37,541 nt of DNA from a virus: positions 1-37,541 of IMG/VR virus record IMGVR_UViG_3300042375_000706; one strand, written 5' to 3'. Shown here piece after piece: positions 28,501 to 33,410 of this stretch. Below the pieces are notes generated by a model. The model had not been told where the DNA came from. It saw only the letters and a program-made list of their open reading frames with translations, and searched no databases. A program made the position numbers and the translations under genes. Positions within the stretch are counted from its first letter, which is position 1. Every line of letters starts with the position of its first letter.

Positions 28501-30034
28501 ACTGCATCTCCGCCTCATTCATCGGGCGACCGCTCTTCTTCTGCGACTCAGCTTGAAGTTGCTGCCATGACTCGTTGAGGAACGACGCGCCCGCCATGCG
28601 GTAAGCGGCAGTTCCTGACGCCGCCATGCCTGCGGTGACGCCGCCGATGGTTCCACCGATGGATGCTCCAATCGCGGCTCCGGGTGCCGCGCCGACGCCA
28701 GCGGCGGGAGCGCCAATCGCGCCACCAATCGCGCCACCAGCAATCGCTCCGCCTTTCGCGCCAGCCATGGAAGCCGGAATTGCCGCCGCCATCGACCCGA
28801 GCGAGAAACCAAGGCTGCCGCCTGCTTCACGGAACGACTCGCCGACCGATGAGGATGTTCCAGCTGCCTGATTTGCGTCAGTCTTGGCCTGCATCTCCTT
28901 GTTGAACGCATCGGCCTCGGCGAACGCCTTCTTGGCGCTTTCCGAATACTGGTCCGGGCGTTCCATGCCCTCGACCAGTTGGTAAAATGCCGCCGGGGCG
29001 GATGTCCCGAGTCCTTTGACGGCATCCCAGATGCCCGAAACGGTGTCGCCGACGTTGAAGAAATCCTTGGGCGGGGTTTTCCCGTCAGCGTTTGGAGCAC
29101 CTGCTTTTTCCCAATACGCTTTCTCTTTTTCCGCCTCTCCTTGAACCGCCTTGATCGGCGCTTCCGCCTCCACCCGCTTTTGGGCGGCAAGTCCGCGTGC
29201 ATTGGCGATCTCCGCCCGCTCGGCTTGCGCGGCGACCGCTTCCGGCCCGGGCATGCCTGCTGCGAGCTTGGCTTGCAGTTCGGCGTCGCGGCGGGCGGCG
29301 GATTCCTCCACCATGTCCACCTCGCTCCGCTGCGCCTGTGCTGTGGCGACGGTTTGCGCCCGCTGCTCTTGCGCGGTCGGCTGGTTGCGCTGCGCCAGCC
29401 AAGAATCCGGGTCGGTGGACTCGATCTGGTTGGCGCGGGCTTTCGCGTCCCATGACTTTTGCGCCAGCGCGGACTTCTCCGCCTGATACTCGGTGTCAGC
29501 CACCAGCTTCGCCTTGAGTTCGATGTGGCGGGGGTCGGTCTCGGCCAGCATCGAACCTTCCGCCTCGATGGCTTCGCGGTCTTTTTTCGCCAGCCCACGG
29601 GCATGGAACGATGGATCTTTGATGCGTAAATCGGCATCTTCGCTCTCGCGCTTCGCGTCGTTGATGTCGCGGTCCCACACCGACTTGCGGGCGATGCCGC
29701 CAAGCTCCGGGTGATCGAGCAACGACTCGGCGTCATGCTCCTCGGGGATGCCGCGATTCAGGCGGGAAACCTTGCCGTCAACGCCCTTCCAGCTTCCGCC
29801 GGAAGAGGACGAGCGGTTTTCGCTCGCCATCTGGCGCTGGTAGCTTTTCTCCGCGTCGATCGCGCCCTTGAACGCCTTCTGGAAACCCTCATTGTTGACG
29901 AACTGTCGCCACACCGGAACTCCGATGTTGGCGGCGAACCCGCTCTCCTCGCTCGGATCCGCGTCCGTCGCTTCAGATTGAAATCCACGGGAAATATCCG
30001 TGCCTTTTTGACGAAAACCAAGAGAATCAGCCAT
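13547..30034 (-). CDS. Giant polyvalent protein: DarB-like methyltransferase-helicase, second methyltransferase, zincin
   Basis: A single 5495-residue chain. Approximate order: charged helices (1-400); glycine zipper and hydrophobic segments (415-470, 535-580, 623-645); small SH3-like modules near 940-990, 1295-1340 and 1430-1475; N6-adenine methyltransferase with ILEPSMGIGTFFG (about 1952-1965) and NWPF (about 2022); SNF2/DEAH helicase with HEVGTGKT (about 2642), VDEAH (about 2824), FTGTPLTNN (about 2871) and QRNGRGHRQGN (about 3220); coiled coil; class I methyltransferase with VVDYSAGLGLGADV (about 3862); zinc peptidase HETLH (4213-4217); coiled coil (4400-4690); C-terminal part with membrane-type segments. 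The methyltransferase-helicase pair is the DarB anti-restriction plan, and such polyvalent proteins are packaged and injected with the DNA. A short motif repeats at the last domain borders. No Shine-Dalgarno sequence precedes the start. Confidence 0.9.
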   Translation of the reverse strand: MADSLGFRQKGTDISRGFQSEATDADPSEESGFAANIGVPVWRQFVNNEGFQKAFKGAIDAEKSYQRQMASENRSSSSGGSWKGVDGKVSRLNRGIPEEHDAESLLDHPELGGIARKSVWDRDINDAKRESEDADLRIKDPSFHARGLAKKDREAIEAEGSMLAETDPRHIELKAKLVADTEYQAEKSALAQKSWDAKARANQIESTDPDSWLAQRNQPTAQEQRAQTVATAQAQRSEVDMVEESAARRDAELQAKLAAGMPGPEAVAAQAERAEIANARGLAAQKRVEAEAPIKAVQGEAEKEKAYWEKAGAPNADGKTPPKDFFNVGDTVSGIWDAVKGLGTSAPAAFYQLVEGMERPDQYSESAKKAFAEADAFNKEMQAKTDANQAAGTSSSVGESFREAGGSLGFSLGSMAAAIPASMAGAKGGAIAGGAIGGAIGAPAAGVGAAPGAAIGASIGGTIGGVTAGMAASGTAAYRMAGASFLNESWQQLQAESQKKSGRPMNEAEMQSAYDALIPIAQNTALWEAGPEAVGNAVTMGAGQIIFGLGKGLAKKFAGSIGAKVVAGSGSLATELATETMTQVEQGADQKKAQAIAQGQDPNAIKANWSAGGVVDAFKEVAPQTLALMGLMGGAGGALKLASKALPSGTPADPVEEKSRIDTALQAIDPEAPVATSDEVARAAMFTSANMGVEGVADGVLVERELVGVETADAETLAQAQAALNEAQTTGGDVKAAEALVAQARVATGRAPLTRAVLKIAAGLPMDNLTSAELEAVGYKAGEGSFTEMSPKEREAAGVPAQMLVPGHNNAPILTDAALAQVEAASPRARARITMDEAQARAKALSTPATPAATPGTPQFEVEFSSGKKITVSAATEAEARKAAAGHPDASYMDRVMSATAIPAAAPAAAPAAKPAAVPAATPPMDQRQAKSLRTQAASQVLQPGDLLIDRKTGETVVVESVDNNFGKFVVTRNGVREVASNMAHPFEWDGFTQKPAAAPVAIESPALTRAITHAKARIAELKAGSKQLADAIVDNGARGEMQGGKINVNPDLIIQEALDAGLTEEQAIVRFNTVLDEELSHLGQTRSAVTIWKEQGSPGDFNVWFEEHYGNTIWQGEFVAKGKAEVVRGLYTGTTAADRKAWDAMDAAGKAASAAMPQYSGLAAWDVMPDANKALEGIRVMKQRWSGKSATEAARLWTDISQTLYHELKVLLVELKRLVRKGNLSPALQQEIEYLDAALKQFAPRNPKADPKKPASSKKGDGTGKPPGSGGGTGGNGGVEPTGGNGAGAALVEGQQVVVTKDGVRYEGIVSSYNGVVVNPKNGGFNLIIEGRPKKAFFLDQVTIEVVATPPAAVAPEPSAKPATSADGVTAESIEADYQSALRLADSWAKTDSVRAEQMRKAAGMQKAAAMRKLTGNLTAKEQQAKDAYEASNYTGKPVSVDGRNGNVTGVNFGRVSVKFEDGTKSSFAPDQINPPVAAAPTGQSDPEAAPESFAQKEYKKRKTALNKAIKAGQWQQVVDLATADLAYFEETGFPDDWSNWERAKEDAQQNINPRSYVEPIAKPLTPLETLQDNVTGAIGRGEKEAVVEIPATPAKPALTPGEQALKDAFSDMVDGLDSAPLVPDDFYRSKGIPREKRTTFMNVADTLYDEGVRTPEALAIALEKAGNGKLRPYSAAMWSMLKANYPELSDFSDWASSYSEIDKTSPNGNLSSNENTAPPTSTDSDSPQAGEGLESGTGRPPVDSESGGKDPSGGAPGVLPENGKGAGTGGNSGTVGGNAPRPGSESETGAEGGVGDDTERGGEPSADGSDSVEPGDGNGVVGTEPRAGYRLTNPESIIGAGGPKARFARNKLALETYDTVLSENRDPTPAEQNILAAYIGWGSFGQELFQGTWERPNPKDNFRTESEWLRDHLGQKGWESIRDSILNAHYTDPPHVQALWRIVEHLGFKGGRILEPSMGIGTFFGLMPDIIRSKSSLTGIELDSVVGGMAKMLYPDANIRIMGYEKSATADGFYDLVIGNWPFAREGPSDPRYNSLGLSLHDYFFVKALDQTRAGGLVIGITSNGTMDKKGQNTRRQLARRAELVAAFRFPSGAFDNYAGTKVVTDVLILKKRATPSADIENDGWINTQLRGSGERTFNANEYWNANPQNVLGEMTWGHGTTSGKPGMIVNRQDGYAEALARIEQSLPKDILTESTRKDDAPAFQNKNASAGQNSVVWNEGDVSTPEGFYIVRGEQLERLDSVFKWRVADKKVTEKRTDELKQLLGLRDSVQKLLDAQREGSSETETIRADAKAKYDAYVKTHKTISKSFMVDALTKAEDPMSRIMENLERKEGKGMVPRDILLKDIMRRPVTDAKGSIEDAFAIQRNQSTTLSIDTIAELSGMPASEVIDKLKALDQIYQTPTGEWESREEYLGGNVRRKLNEAKDALSQGLDMERNVEALEKIQPKDVPYFEIEVQMGASWIPRTNYLQFATHLLGGDLENIEKDFNLTKVQSGWNFKVNNARLEDGTGGTATWGTRRLSFSKIFGAAMNGTTVKVWDTDSDGVKHLNDAETQLANTKVDGIREELASWLWSDPARAGQLGVDYNNVKNSEVVPNRSGSHLRFEGLSLTLGTSEFDFRQHQKDAVWRFIMDGRGVGAHEVGTGKTFTMAGLAVEGRRLGVFRKTLLFAHNSNAESVYKDFQAAYPGGKFLFINSLNPEVRENAMRQIATDEWDAVIVTHSLIDRFALREETLMQIAKKEITQLESEIADELESLGQTITDEELNDDKAFRKKMAYVKDSHTAKDLVKSRNRIIKRIKDKAAKAHGDKAVFFEDLGIDAIMVDEAHIFKKISLATRKQVKGLNKDESERGWMLGALTDTVKAKNNGKGVFLFTGTPLTNNLNEAYNMMKFVMDDAMADVGINGFDDWFNDFAASVTDTEWTTGGTLEPVTRLLSFVNVPELARLAGRYFDVVQAKNMPEFVARETTEGKSPDAIGRPFKTIRSVTAEMTERQKRHKESVKERYEAFQRLDGKSKRLAMLNGVDTPIQLESEGTKAALDIRLLFMGAEDDPNSKVNMMLKNAFEHYIEDDQSTQMIFMEQGFNDYTDSMVAVKNDAGETVKDAEGKTVKQKRRRPKFNLVRDMVEKLVAQGVRPEEIAVFSNMSLDTIASRPDDILRKVIRPRGKTITKEDISALMREGKIRFAIGSTQTMGTGVNAQTQMRAMHHLDAPWTPGEFEQRNGRGHRQGNQWNTVFEYRYYTEGSHDVRRWQVLLNKVKFISRFTEMLVNAGGSDLRVLTGDGADLGETGENVADFEQSLSTAAGDPRIMIRAKLKTDVDKLSRKRDSHFQAIARAREDIKQLRERKERDKDQIARSEEMLQVIAEAREKPFEVKIDGKTFTERAEAETYLAAYPSLTQADNNKAVIDYHGIQVIHEWSPSSWASSSVFYAKIPVKGGKFEKVALGKLSIASMENNLRGQARALNNLKESYNTIDASIASLQAMTERPFTRMDELAAKEKAFQQIEAEINRAPHSPPSWLRQGAPVGSLVYLADGKAYDVAAHRWDENGWWVLVEDKNGMRPVDYRKVFDESKHEMFEEIPFVPPVKVKEYGYARPTDLANSAPENHTRIDETDERGRYGVIYYSRPLSATQIRSFNLTAVPERERVNPPAEPETTDRVGTVPTFGGKLFESKSQKGPQYLRLTRQLAGLRKAMERYEEKYPDGNSAGNEKLGFDQEAAQEARENLEREEGETSEEFSDRFDAVNKREDDLNAIDSFRVRLESKIESIEKELAELESVRAKADLSTPYGYTKGPFGTLYSAPLRADSPEWKAMSKEQRREYIANRKDGNPDFDARSANTQRAGTVNTYRKAAEGMIPKGHKVVDYSAGLGLGADVMRSLGFSVTTMEPFPEKWASKTPVDYTEQGKVPSSSADTVTNFSALNVVPLNIRNGIVSDIARIVKPGGQAIFSARTLQNVQSAANKRPADEPGSFWVKNQGEENFQKGFSSLELVAYLQKQLGNQWTVAPSTKLNGAVAVATKNNPPQTAANIIALAKELDPAAFKAAVEDARAYIKRRKADGVALSPVLMGDQITLAAQGVLVKYADNPRALRMLDGYGEDQFSGLNAAPLRADALPKIVRVVINNLVTPKVKVSGQSLRDALMAVPKRSFYHPFATELAKLPLNALTFQKLVTLRRFPVRMGWQKPGRPRAYYSIGSGFVSSDSDAKMEAAVLVHETLHAITSREISLHLGGSETSQEAITVYREALEDDAVPVPMKDLIRLFFHTVEKTGNGEHLQNVEGNVTFDNPDNTVKADMEYGFGNLHEFVAEAFSNSEFQAILKKLPYPKLTRSGETQSSWDALVDAIMRLVQNVKTALTSEKFDSNVLEQTLRAALDLAEINDLRYPGKEDQFPSLRSATLPKANSFPRGVPQAFTEEARDHQQASGRNLTHERAGFGSAANREQLDVVTAYYDTINDIQTNADNLAEARRMLVNNPADIDAKLAGAATDKTFQLTPADHVAMQLRINQLTEQAGNNEALQAENGARMLAYRIMRGDVGRLLQIGWDRDLKPAERALAALTEAIYMPSDKIQKAIASLPLSERKAAITKAANARVASVTAELAKINLKLSDITKENDKLKLANSKLMKDVQKARPKIQQNVLKMIQQGASLGDIKRRLNVSAEEAQKINKDAREDLRAKIAPMVAAGMSMEEIVKQLNSLQSAPLGAGKQLTPEQIAAEVERILTIGFGLPEEVRAKNIKPKKVAKVKPVNVMEADWSRPDFKDNMDSVTFDTKDRSNIMQRVEIIRGLAGAIGKIGSLDAGQQVKAMAAVAEINAILAKYGTDVKDIFESSQSVESYGFDLNDINHVGAVARMISTMDADFVDKATELVYANMLSGLQTMLVNATAIIPATWEVTVGRAYDLAVNAIVKDPMSAQLGESKYILKALKPAWLRAMSNFKAAFISQHPMFDRDVLAHEIDWDKILGGGGYRINGSISGKKGDIIRIPMRLLAATDDFNRTLMACVEVGTFAFRIAKARGMKPGTPEFAAFLKSEVNTPGSPSYLLAANKASRAIFSNPLPSQQDPTTGKKIEVKDLGDVVGYAAASLNKFAAQEHDNIFAKAALAIVRVSFFPFQRTPFNILRKGVRHTLNPFSVFDILLGTYQNSRKDNLDGTKSWKWNANGRNAELVERVGQQLQGATLMLILAAMGAGEGDDDDQDKPFIITGSSPFTPRGRAERETQMRSGVGPYRISFRKDGKERFGISYGRFEPIATTLAATIDLMKSVKRSNRAGGDSSQAAAAALGGFAAQAQDKSFMKGISDLISLGTNILAEPDVKDNRKFQQFLASRFSMVFPNLIKQPIREMDANFRERSDSFMQEVLYQVAPAGQKNAKRDPYGDEVTKTGNAAGRIIDMTEMGTDTVNPVDAMLLRFRDKNPGKAWFPSSITTAEFVNKRTGKPQKMTGDQLATFRELSGKLTKALLKTQFINYNNPTEVDVKKVKSAYEQAKSKTKDALAFRFSK

Positions 30035-30061
30035 GTGATTGTATGTGGGGAATGTTCAGCG

Positions 30062-32005
30062 TTAACGACGCGCAAATTTAGGTTTTGCCTTGGCGGAAGG
30101 TTCCGGGGTGGGCTGGATCGCCGGGATTTCACGCGCCTTGCCGTCCTTGCTTTCTTGGGCAGTGGCGGGGCGGCTGGAGACGACGCGGGAAGAGGTCGGC
30201 GCGGTGTTTTTAGTGTCCTCCTTGGTCAACTGCTCTCCGGTCTTGGCGTTGACCCCCCACGCGGCGGCAGTGTGTTCAGGTGTTCCGGGCTTGAAAGAGC
30301 GGTTCACGTCATCCATCGTCGGCTTTTTAGCCTCTTCCGCTTGACGCTTGAACCCTTCCGCCTGCGCGGCACGGGTGCTGGCATAAGCCTCATCGGAAAA
30401 AGCGCCGCCCTTGGCAATGGGGCTCTGATATTTTGGCTCGGGCTGGCTGGCGGGGCCGCGTGGAACCGGTGTTTGGGTGGATTCTCTGGTGGGCGCAATC
30501 CCCATCGAGCGAAGCGCGTTGTTCGCCGCGTCATTTTGGCCCGGAGTATTGTTCTGCGCCGGGATGGCCCGCGACTGGTTGATGCTCTGGCGCATCGCCG
30601 AATCATTTCCGCGCTGCTGCATGGTCGCATCCGCAGACTTCGGCAACGAGTCGCCGGGTTTGAATCCGAACGGAAGACCCGTCAGGCGGTTGACGCGGGT
30701 GAGTCCCGCGCCGTTGTCGCTCTTGATCGCCGGGTCCATGGGAACCCTGCTTGTAACCTTGCCCGCTGCATCCTTCACATCTCCCATCGGCTGTGCCATC
30801 ACGGGCGCTCCGGTGGGGGCGGCTTGAGGAGCACCCGTCGGGCCTTGGTAGCCCGTTGGCGATTGTTGCGCTGCTGCTGGCGCGGTTCCCGGCGCTGGCG
30901 CGGGCGACTGACCTGCTGCTGGCGCTCCCTGCGCGGAGGCTTGCGCCACTGGTTTGCCTGTCACTTTCGCAACCTCGGCGGCACGGGCGGAAGCGGCGGC
31001 GTCTTGCCCTGCCTTGTGACTTGCGTTGGAATCGTCAAGTTGCTTTTTGTCTTTCGCCGCATTGACATCTGATTTGAAAGGCGAGGAAACCCAATTCGCA
31101 GCACCAACCACAGCGTCTTCAGCCATTCGAGCCGTTCCCCATAACGCTCTGGATACAGGCGACGAGTCATCCTTCACCGGAGGAGTGGGGGCGTTGGTCG
31201 GCTTTGACGGGGTCGATGACCGGCTAGCTGCCTCATCTTTCGTTATCACTCCTTGCGCCAGCAATTCCTCAGTTGATGCGCCTGATCGTTTTGCCACGGG
31301 AGTCTTGGCTGCGGGTGCTGCTGCGGAATCCGTCTCAGCCTTGTTCTTTTTCTCCAATGCGGCGGCGGCTGCATCACCTCCTGATCCATTGTCGGCGGTA
31401 TTAGCCCAATCATTCGCGCTGTTCTCCGTCAGCGCCGCAGCACGGGCTTCGTCAGATCCGGGTGCAAAGCCAGCGGAAATCGGCTTGCCGGGACCGTTGC
31501 TCGCCGTGCTTTGATCCGGTTTGCGGGTTCCGACTGGTGTTGTCGGCGCGGTGTATCCGTCATCGTCATCGGCCTTCGGAGCGCCTCCCCTCGGTCCCCT
31601 CGGATTGGCTCCGCTCGGACCTGTCGGGTTGGACCCCCTTGAGCTTTTCCTGTCATCAGACTCCGTCGTCGCCGATGGGTTTGTGACGGTTTTCATCGCT
31701 GGCATGGTTACTGTTTCCGGGCGTAAATCCTTGCCCATCTGCCACATCTTCTCTTTGCCCATCGCCTTCTGCTCGCTCGGGGAAAGCGCTCCTTCCGGCG
31801 AAGCCCGCTTGGCGTATTTGTCTTTGATGGATCCGTCAACATTCGCCCACAAGGTCTCAAAAGCCGCCGTCACCTCTTCGGGAGACTTCCCCTTCATCTT
31901 ACCCTTGGTGTATGTTCCCTTTTTTGAAATCGCGCCTCCGCGTGAAAGGTAGGAACTCAGCGCGGCAGCCTTGCCCGCAGCGAATGGAACTTGTGTCTCA
32001 GCCAT
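30062..32005 (-). CDS. Large low-complexity protein upstream of the giant gene
   Basis: A 647-residue protein from the ATG at 32005; a TTG at 32041 would add 12 residues but belongs to a -35 element. Residues about 5-95 look ordered and basic (AAGKAAALSSYLSRGGAISK, KKGTYTKGKMKGKSPEEV, SPSEQKAMGKEKMWQMGKDL). The rest is mostly disordered Pro/Ala/Gly/Thr-rich sequence (for example GPSGANPRGPRGGAPKADDD, PAPAPGTAPAAAQQSPTGYQ), with short predicted-helix islands and a basic end (KAKPKFARR). It stops 27 bp before the giant gene, so the two are co-transcribed and may be partners, perhaps both internal virion or ejection proteins. No family is recognised. Confidence 0.7.
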   Translation of the reverse strand: MAETQVPFAAGKAAALSSYLSRGGAISKKGTYTKGKMKGKSPEEVTAAFETLWANVDGSIKDKYAKRASPEGALSPSEQKAMGKEKMWQMGKDLRPETVTMPAMKTVTNPSATTESDDRKSSRGSNPTGPSGANPRGPRGGAPKADDDDGYTAPTTPVGTRKPDQSTASNGPGKPISAGFAPGSDEARAAALTENSANDWANTADNGSGGDAAAAALEKKNKAETDSAAAPAAKTPVAKRSGASTEELLAQGVITKDEAASRSSTPSKPTNAPTPPVKDDSSPVSRALWGTARMAEDAVVGAANWVSSPFKSDVNAAKDKKQLDDSNASHKAGQDAAASARAAEVAKVTGKPVAQASAQGAPAAGQSPAPAPGTAPAAAQQSPTGYQGPTGAPQAAPTGAPVMAQPMGDVKDAAGKVTSRVPMDPAIKSDNGAGLTRVNRLTGLPFGFKPGDSLPKSADATMQQRGNDSAMRQSINQSRAIPAQNNTPGQNDAANNALRSMGIAPTRESTQTPVPRGPASQPEPKYQSPIAKGGAFSDEAYASTRAAQAEGFKRQAEEAKKPTMDDVNRSFKPGTPEHTAAAWGVNAKTGEQLTKEDTKNTAPTSSRVVSSRPATAQESKDGKAREIPAIQPTPEPSAKAKPKFARR

Positions 32006-32041
32006 GCGCGAGGAATTAGGGCTTTCCTCACGTTCTGTCAA
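32006..32041 (-). promoter_or_regulatory. Leaderless-type promoter before the 647-residue protein gene
   Basis: On the minus strand TTGACA (32041-32036), 17 bp, TAATTC (32018-32013), 7 bp, then the ATG at 32005. CAGAACGTGAG, a variant of the recurring motif, overlaps the -35. With this geometry the transcript would begin at or one base before the start codon. Confidence 0.5.
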
Positions 32042-32044
32042 TTT

Positions 32045-32386
32045 TCACGCCCGGGAATCCACGTTGCGGGCCTCATCCCGCTCGCGTTTGATCCTAGTAA
32101 CACGAAAGTCTGCATTTCGCACTTGGTTGAGCCAGTCTGCTGCACTATCTTTTCTGGCTTGGATCGCCTCGTCCCGCTCTTTCCTGAGCTTTCTGCCCAC
32201 ACGACGAAGCGTCTCGACCCAATGCATCCGCCATTTCAGTTTCTCCCGCGCCTCGTCGCGCTCGCGTTCAAGTCTGCGGGCAAAATCGGCTAGGTTACGT
32301 TCAAATTCTGGATGGTCTTGGCCCGCGAGCCGATTCCATTCGCCGTCTGTATCCGGGGTGGGTGTTTCGCTTGGCGGGATGTCCAT
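32045..32386 (-). CDS. Small coiled-coil protein
   Basis: A 113-residue, highly charged protein. The first 30 residues are Pro/Thr/Asp-rich. The rest forms a continuous helix with repeated RERDEAR-type units (RRLERERDEAREKLKWRMHW, RKERDEAIQARKDSA, RIKRERDEARN) that should make a coiled coil. It lies between the tmRNA and the 647-residue protein gene. Similar RERDEAR coiled coils are common as small phage proteins, and some act as spanins, lysis or structural helpers, but no membrane segment or signal is visible here. AAGAACAAA just before the ATG is a weak version of the recurring upstream motif. Confidence 0.6.
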   Translation of the reverse strand: MDIPPSETPTPDTDGEWNRLAGQDHPEFERNLADFARRLERERDEAREKLKWRMHWVETLRRVGRKLRKERDEAIQARKDSAADWLNQVRNADFRVTRIKRERDEARNVDSRA

Positions 32387-32410
32387 TTTGTTCTTGAGGC
32401 TTGAGAGTTG

Positions 32411-32452
32411 CCCCCGCCCCCGACAAAGCAGCCAGAAAAACGAGGGCGGGGG
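32411..32452 (-). other. Inverted repeat 5' of the coiled-coil gene
   Basis: CCCCCGCCC (32411-32419) and GGGCGGGGG (32444-32452) can form a 9-bp GC-only stem with a 24-base loop. It stands between the tmRNA end and the next gene and may help terminate the tmRNA transcript, though there is no T run. Confidence 0.35.
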
Positions 32453-32461
32453 ACGCTAACC

Positions 32462-32492
32462 CCTCATCGCTCTGTCCCGAGAAACGATGAGG
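32462..32492 (-). terminator. Hairpin downstream of the tmRNA
   Basis: CCTCATCG (32462-32469) pairs with CGATGAGG (32485-32492), an 8-bp perfect stem 33 bases after the tmRNA 3' end. It has no T run on the minus strand, so it may be an RNA-processing or stability element instead of an intrinsic terminator. Confidence 0.4.
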
Positions 32493-32525
32493 CTAGGGTC
32501 CGGGTGCTTCCCGGCGTGCGAAAAA

Positions 32526-32908
32526 TGGTGGAGATGAGGGGAATCGAACCCCTGTCCTCAACCGACTGACAACTGACTTCAAACATGGTTATATCGGCCC
32601 CTGTTTCCTTGCGGAGGGCGGGACCAACCCATCAGGGCGACGGTTAAGTCGCCTCCACCACTGAATCATCGGCAGGACTCAGACTGTTTTTTGCCCGGTT
32701 TGTAGTCAGGGCGGAGCGGGCGCTTCCCTGACCGTGTTTGCTTAGGCTGGGAGAGCGAGCAACTCTTGCGAGATTGCGCGATTTCCGAACTGTCCGCGAA
32801 TGACGTTGTTGCCATTTGAACTTGTGAGCGGCTTTTTTGGAGGCCAGCCGATCAACCTCCCCATGCTATCAGTTGAAACGTCGATCAAGTCGAAACCAGT
32901 GCATCCCC
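32526..32908 (-). ncRNA. ssrA: tmRNA (transfer-messenger RNA)
   Basis: A complete 383-nt tmRNA. The 5' end GGGGATG (32908-32902) pairs with CATCTCC before the encoded ACCA (32529-32526). This includes the G3-U70 pair that marks alanine acceptance. The T arm (AGGGG TTCGATT CCCCT) is canonical, and GGTTTCGAC near the 5' end matches the tmRNA D-loop region. A pseudoknot of GGAGG/CCTCC and CGGC/GCCG with an A-rich bridge precedes the tag frame. The tag frame ends in GCC TAA (about 32745) and reads GNNVIRG to ELLALPA, about 23 residues if GGC is the resume codon. That is long, and its end resembles the LALAA degradation signal. It rescues stalled ribosomes and tags their products. It starts 8 bases after the 149-residue gene, so it is probably cut from a longer transcript. 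Confidence 0.9.
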
Positions 32909-32915
32909 GAAAGTG

Positions 32916-33365
32916 TTAAGGTTTGAGTCCGTCAGTCTTGGACCCCTTCAGCTCTGAAACAAGGTGTTCGAGATTATCAACTAGCCCATCAAGCAGCTCA
33001 TCAATATCACCCAAGTCTCCTTCAATCTTAATCCGGACTCTAACGCCATCCAGATTGATTGAAATCCTGCCTGACGGATCAGCAACCACGTTGTCGATCG
33101 CCTCAAAGCCTTCTCGGAATTCGTCATCGGTCCACCACGAGACTTTGTCGCCTTCTATCGCGCATTCCTCGCAGTCGCAAAACATCAGCCAGCTCCCGAG
33201 AGGGAAGTGCTCGCCATTGTGGTCGATGCCGCGAAGTGTTTCGCGATCCGGAGGGTTGCAGCCGGTGATCTCCATGATCTTGGCGATTGATTCCTCGTTG
33301 TTGAGGAATTGGACGGCGAAGACCGGGGTTTTGCCTTCTCGGCATCGGTAGTTTGGTTTGCTCAT
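32916..33365 (-). CDS. Hypothetical protein, PVFAVQF-type
   Basis: A 149-residue acidic protein. The first part (YRCREGKTPVFAVQFLNN, then LPLG-type FPLGSWLMFCDCEECAIEGD and WWTDDEFREGFEAID) has the pattern of small phage proteins that begin with YRxKPVxVEAxQF and continue with PGDW and F-TYE segments. Their function is unknown. The C-terminal third is an acidic helix (DLGDIDELLDGLVDNLEHLV). It lies between the large terminase gene and the tmRNA. CAGAACATCAA stands 11 bases before its ATG, and a TTGACG lies 37 bases before it. Confidence 0.65.
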   Translation of the reverse strand: MSKPNYRCREGKTPVFAVQFLNNEESIAKIMEITGCNPPDRETLRGIDHNGEHFPLGSWLMFCDCEECAIEGDKVSWWTDDEFREGFEAIDNVVADPSGRISINLDGVRVRIKIEGDLGDIDELLDGLVDNLEHLVSELKGSKTDGLKP

Positions 33366-33375
33366 GCCCGGAAAC

Positions 33376-33410
33376 CTTGATGTTCTGGAAAGTCTCCGTC
33401 AAGAAAATGT
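33376..33410 (-). promoter_or_regulatory. Extended CAGAACAT motif between large terminase and the 149-residue gene
   Basis: Minus strand: TTGACG, then TTTCCAGAACATCAAG, overlapping the end of the large terminase gene. The extended upstream part (TTC..TGACG..GA) is shared with the copies near 9121, 35491 and 36740, which suggests one functional element of about 35 bp. Confidence 0.45.

Noticed and set aside
32526-32560. tmRNA 3' end as a phage attachment site
   Set aside because: The tmRNA is complete and in the middle of phage genes, and no second copy of its 3' end is visible in the window.
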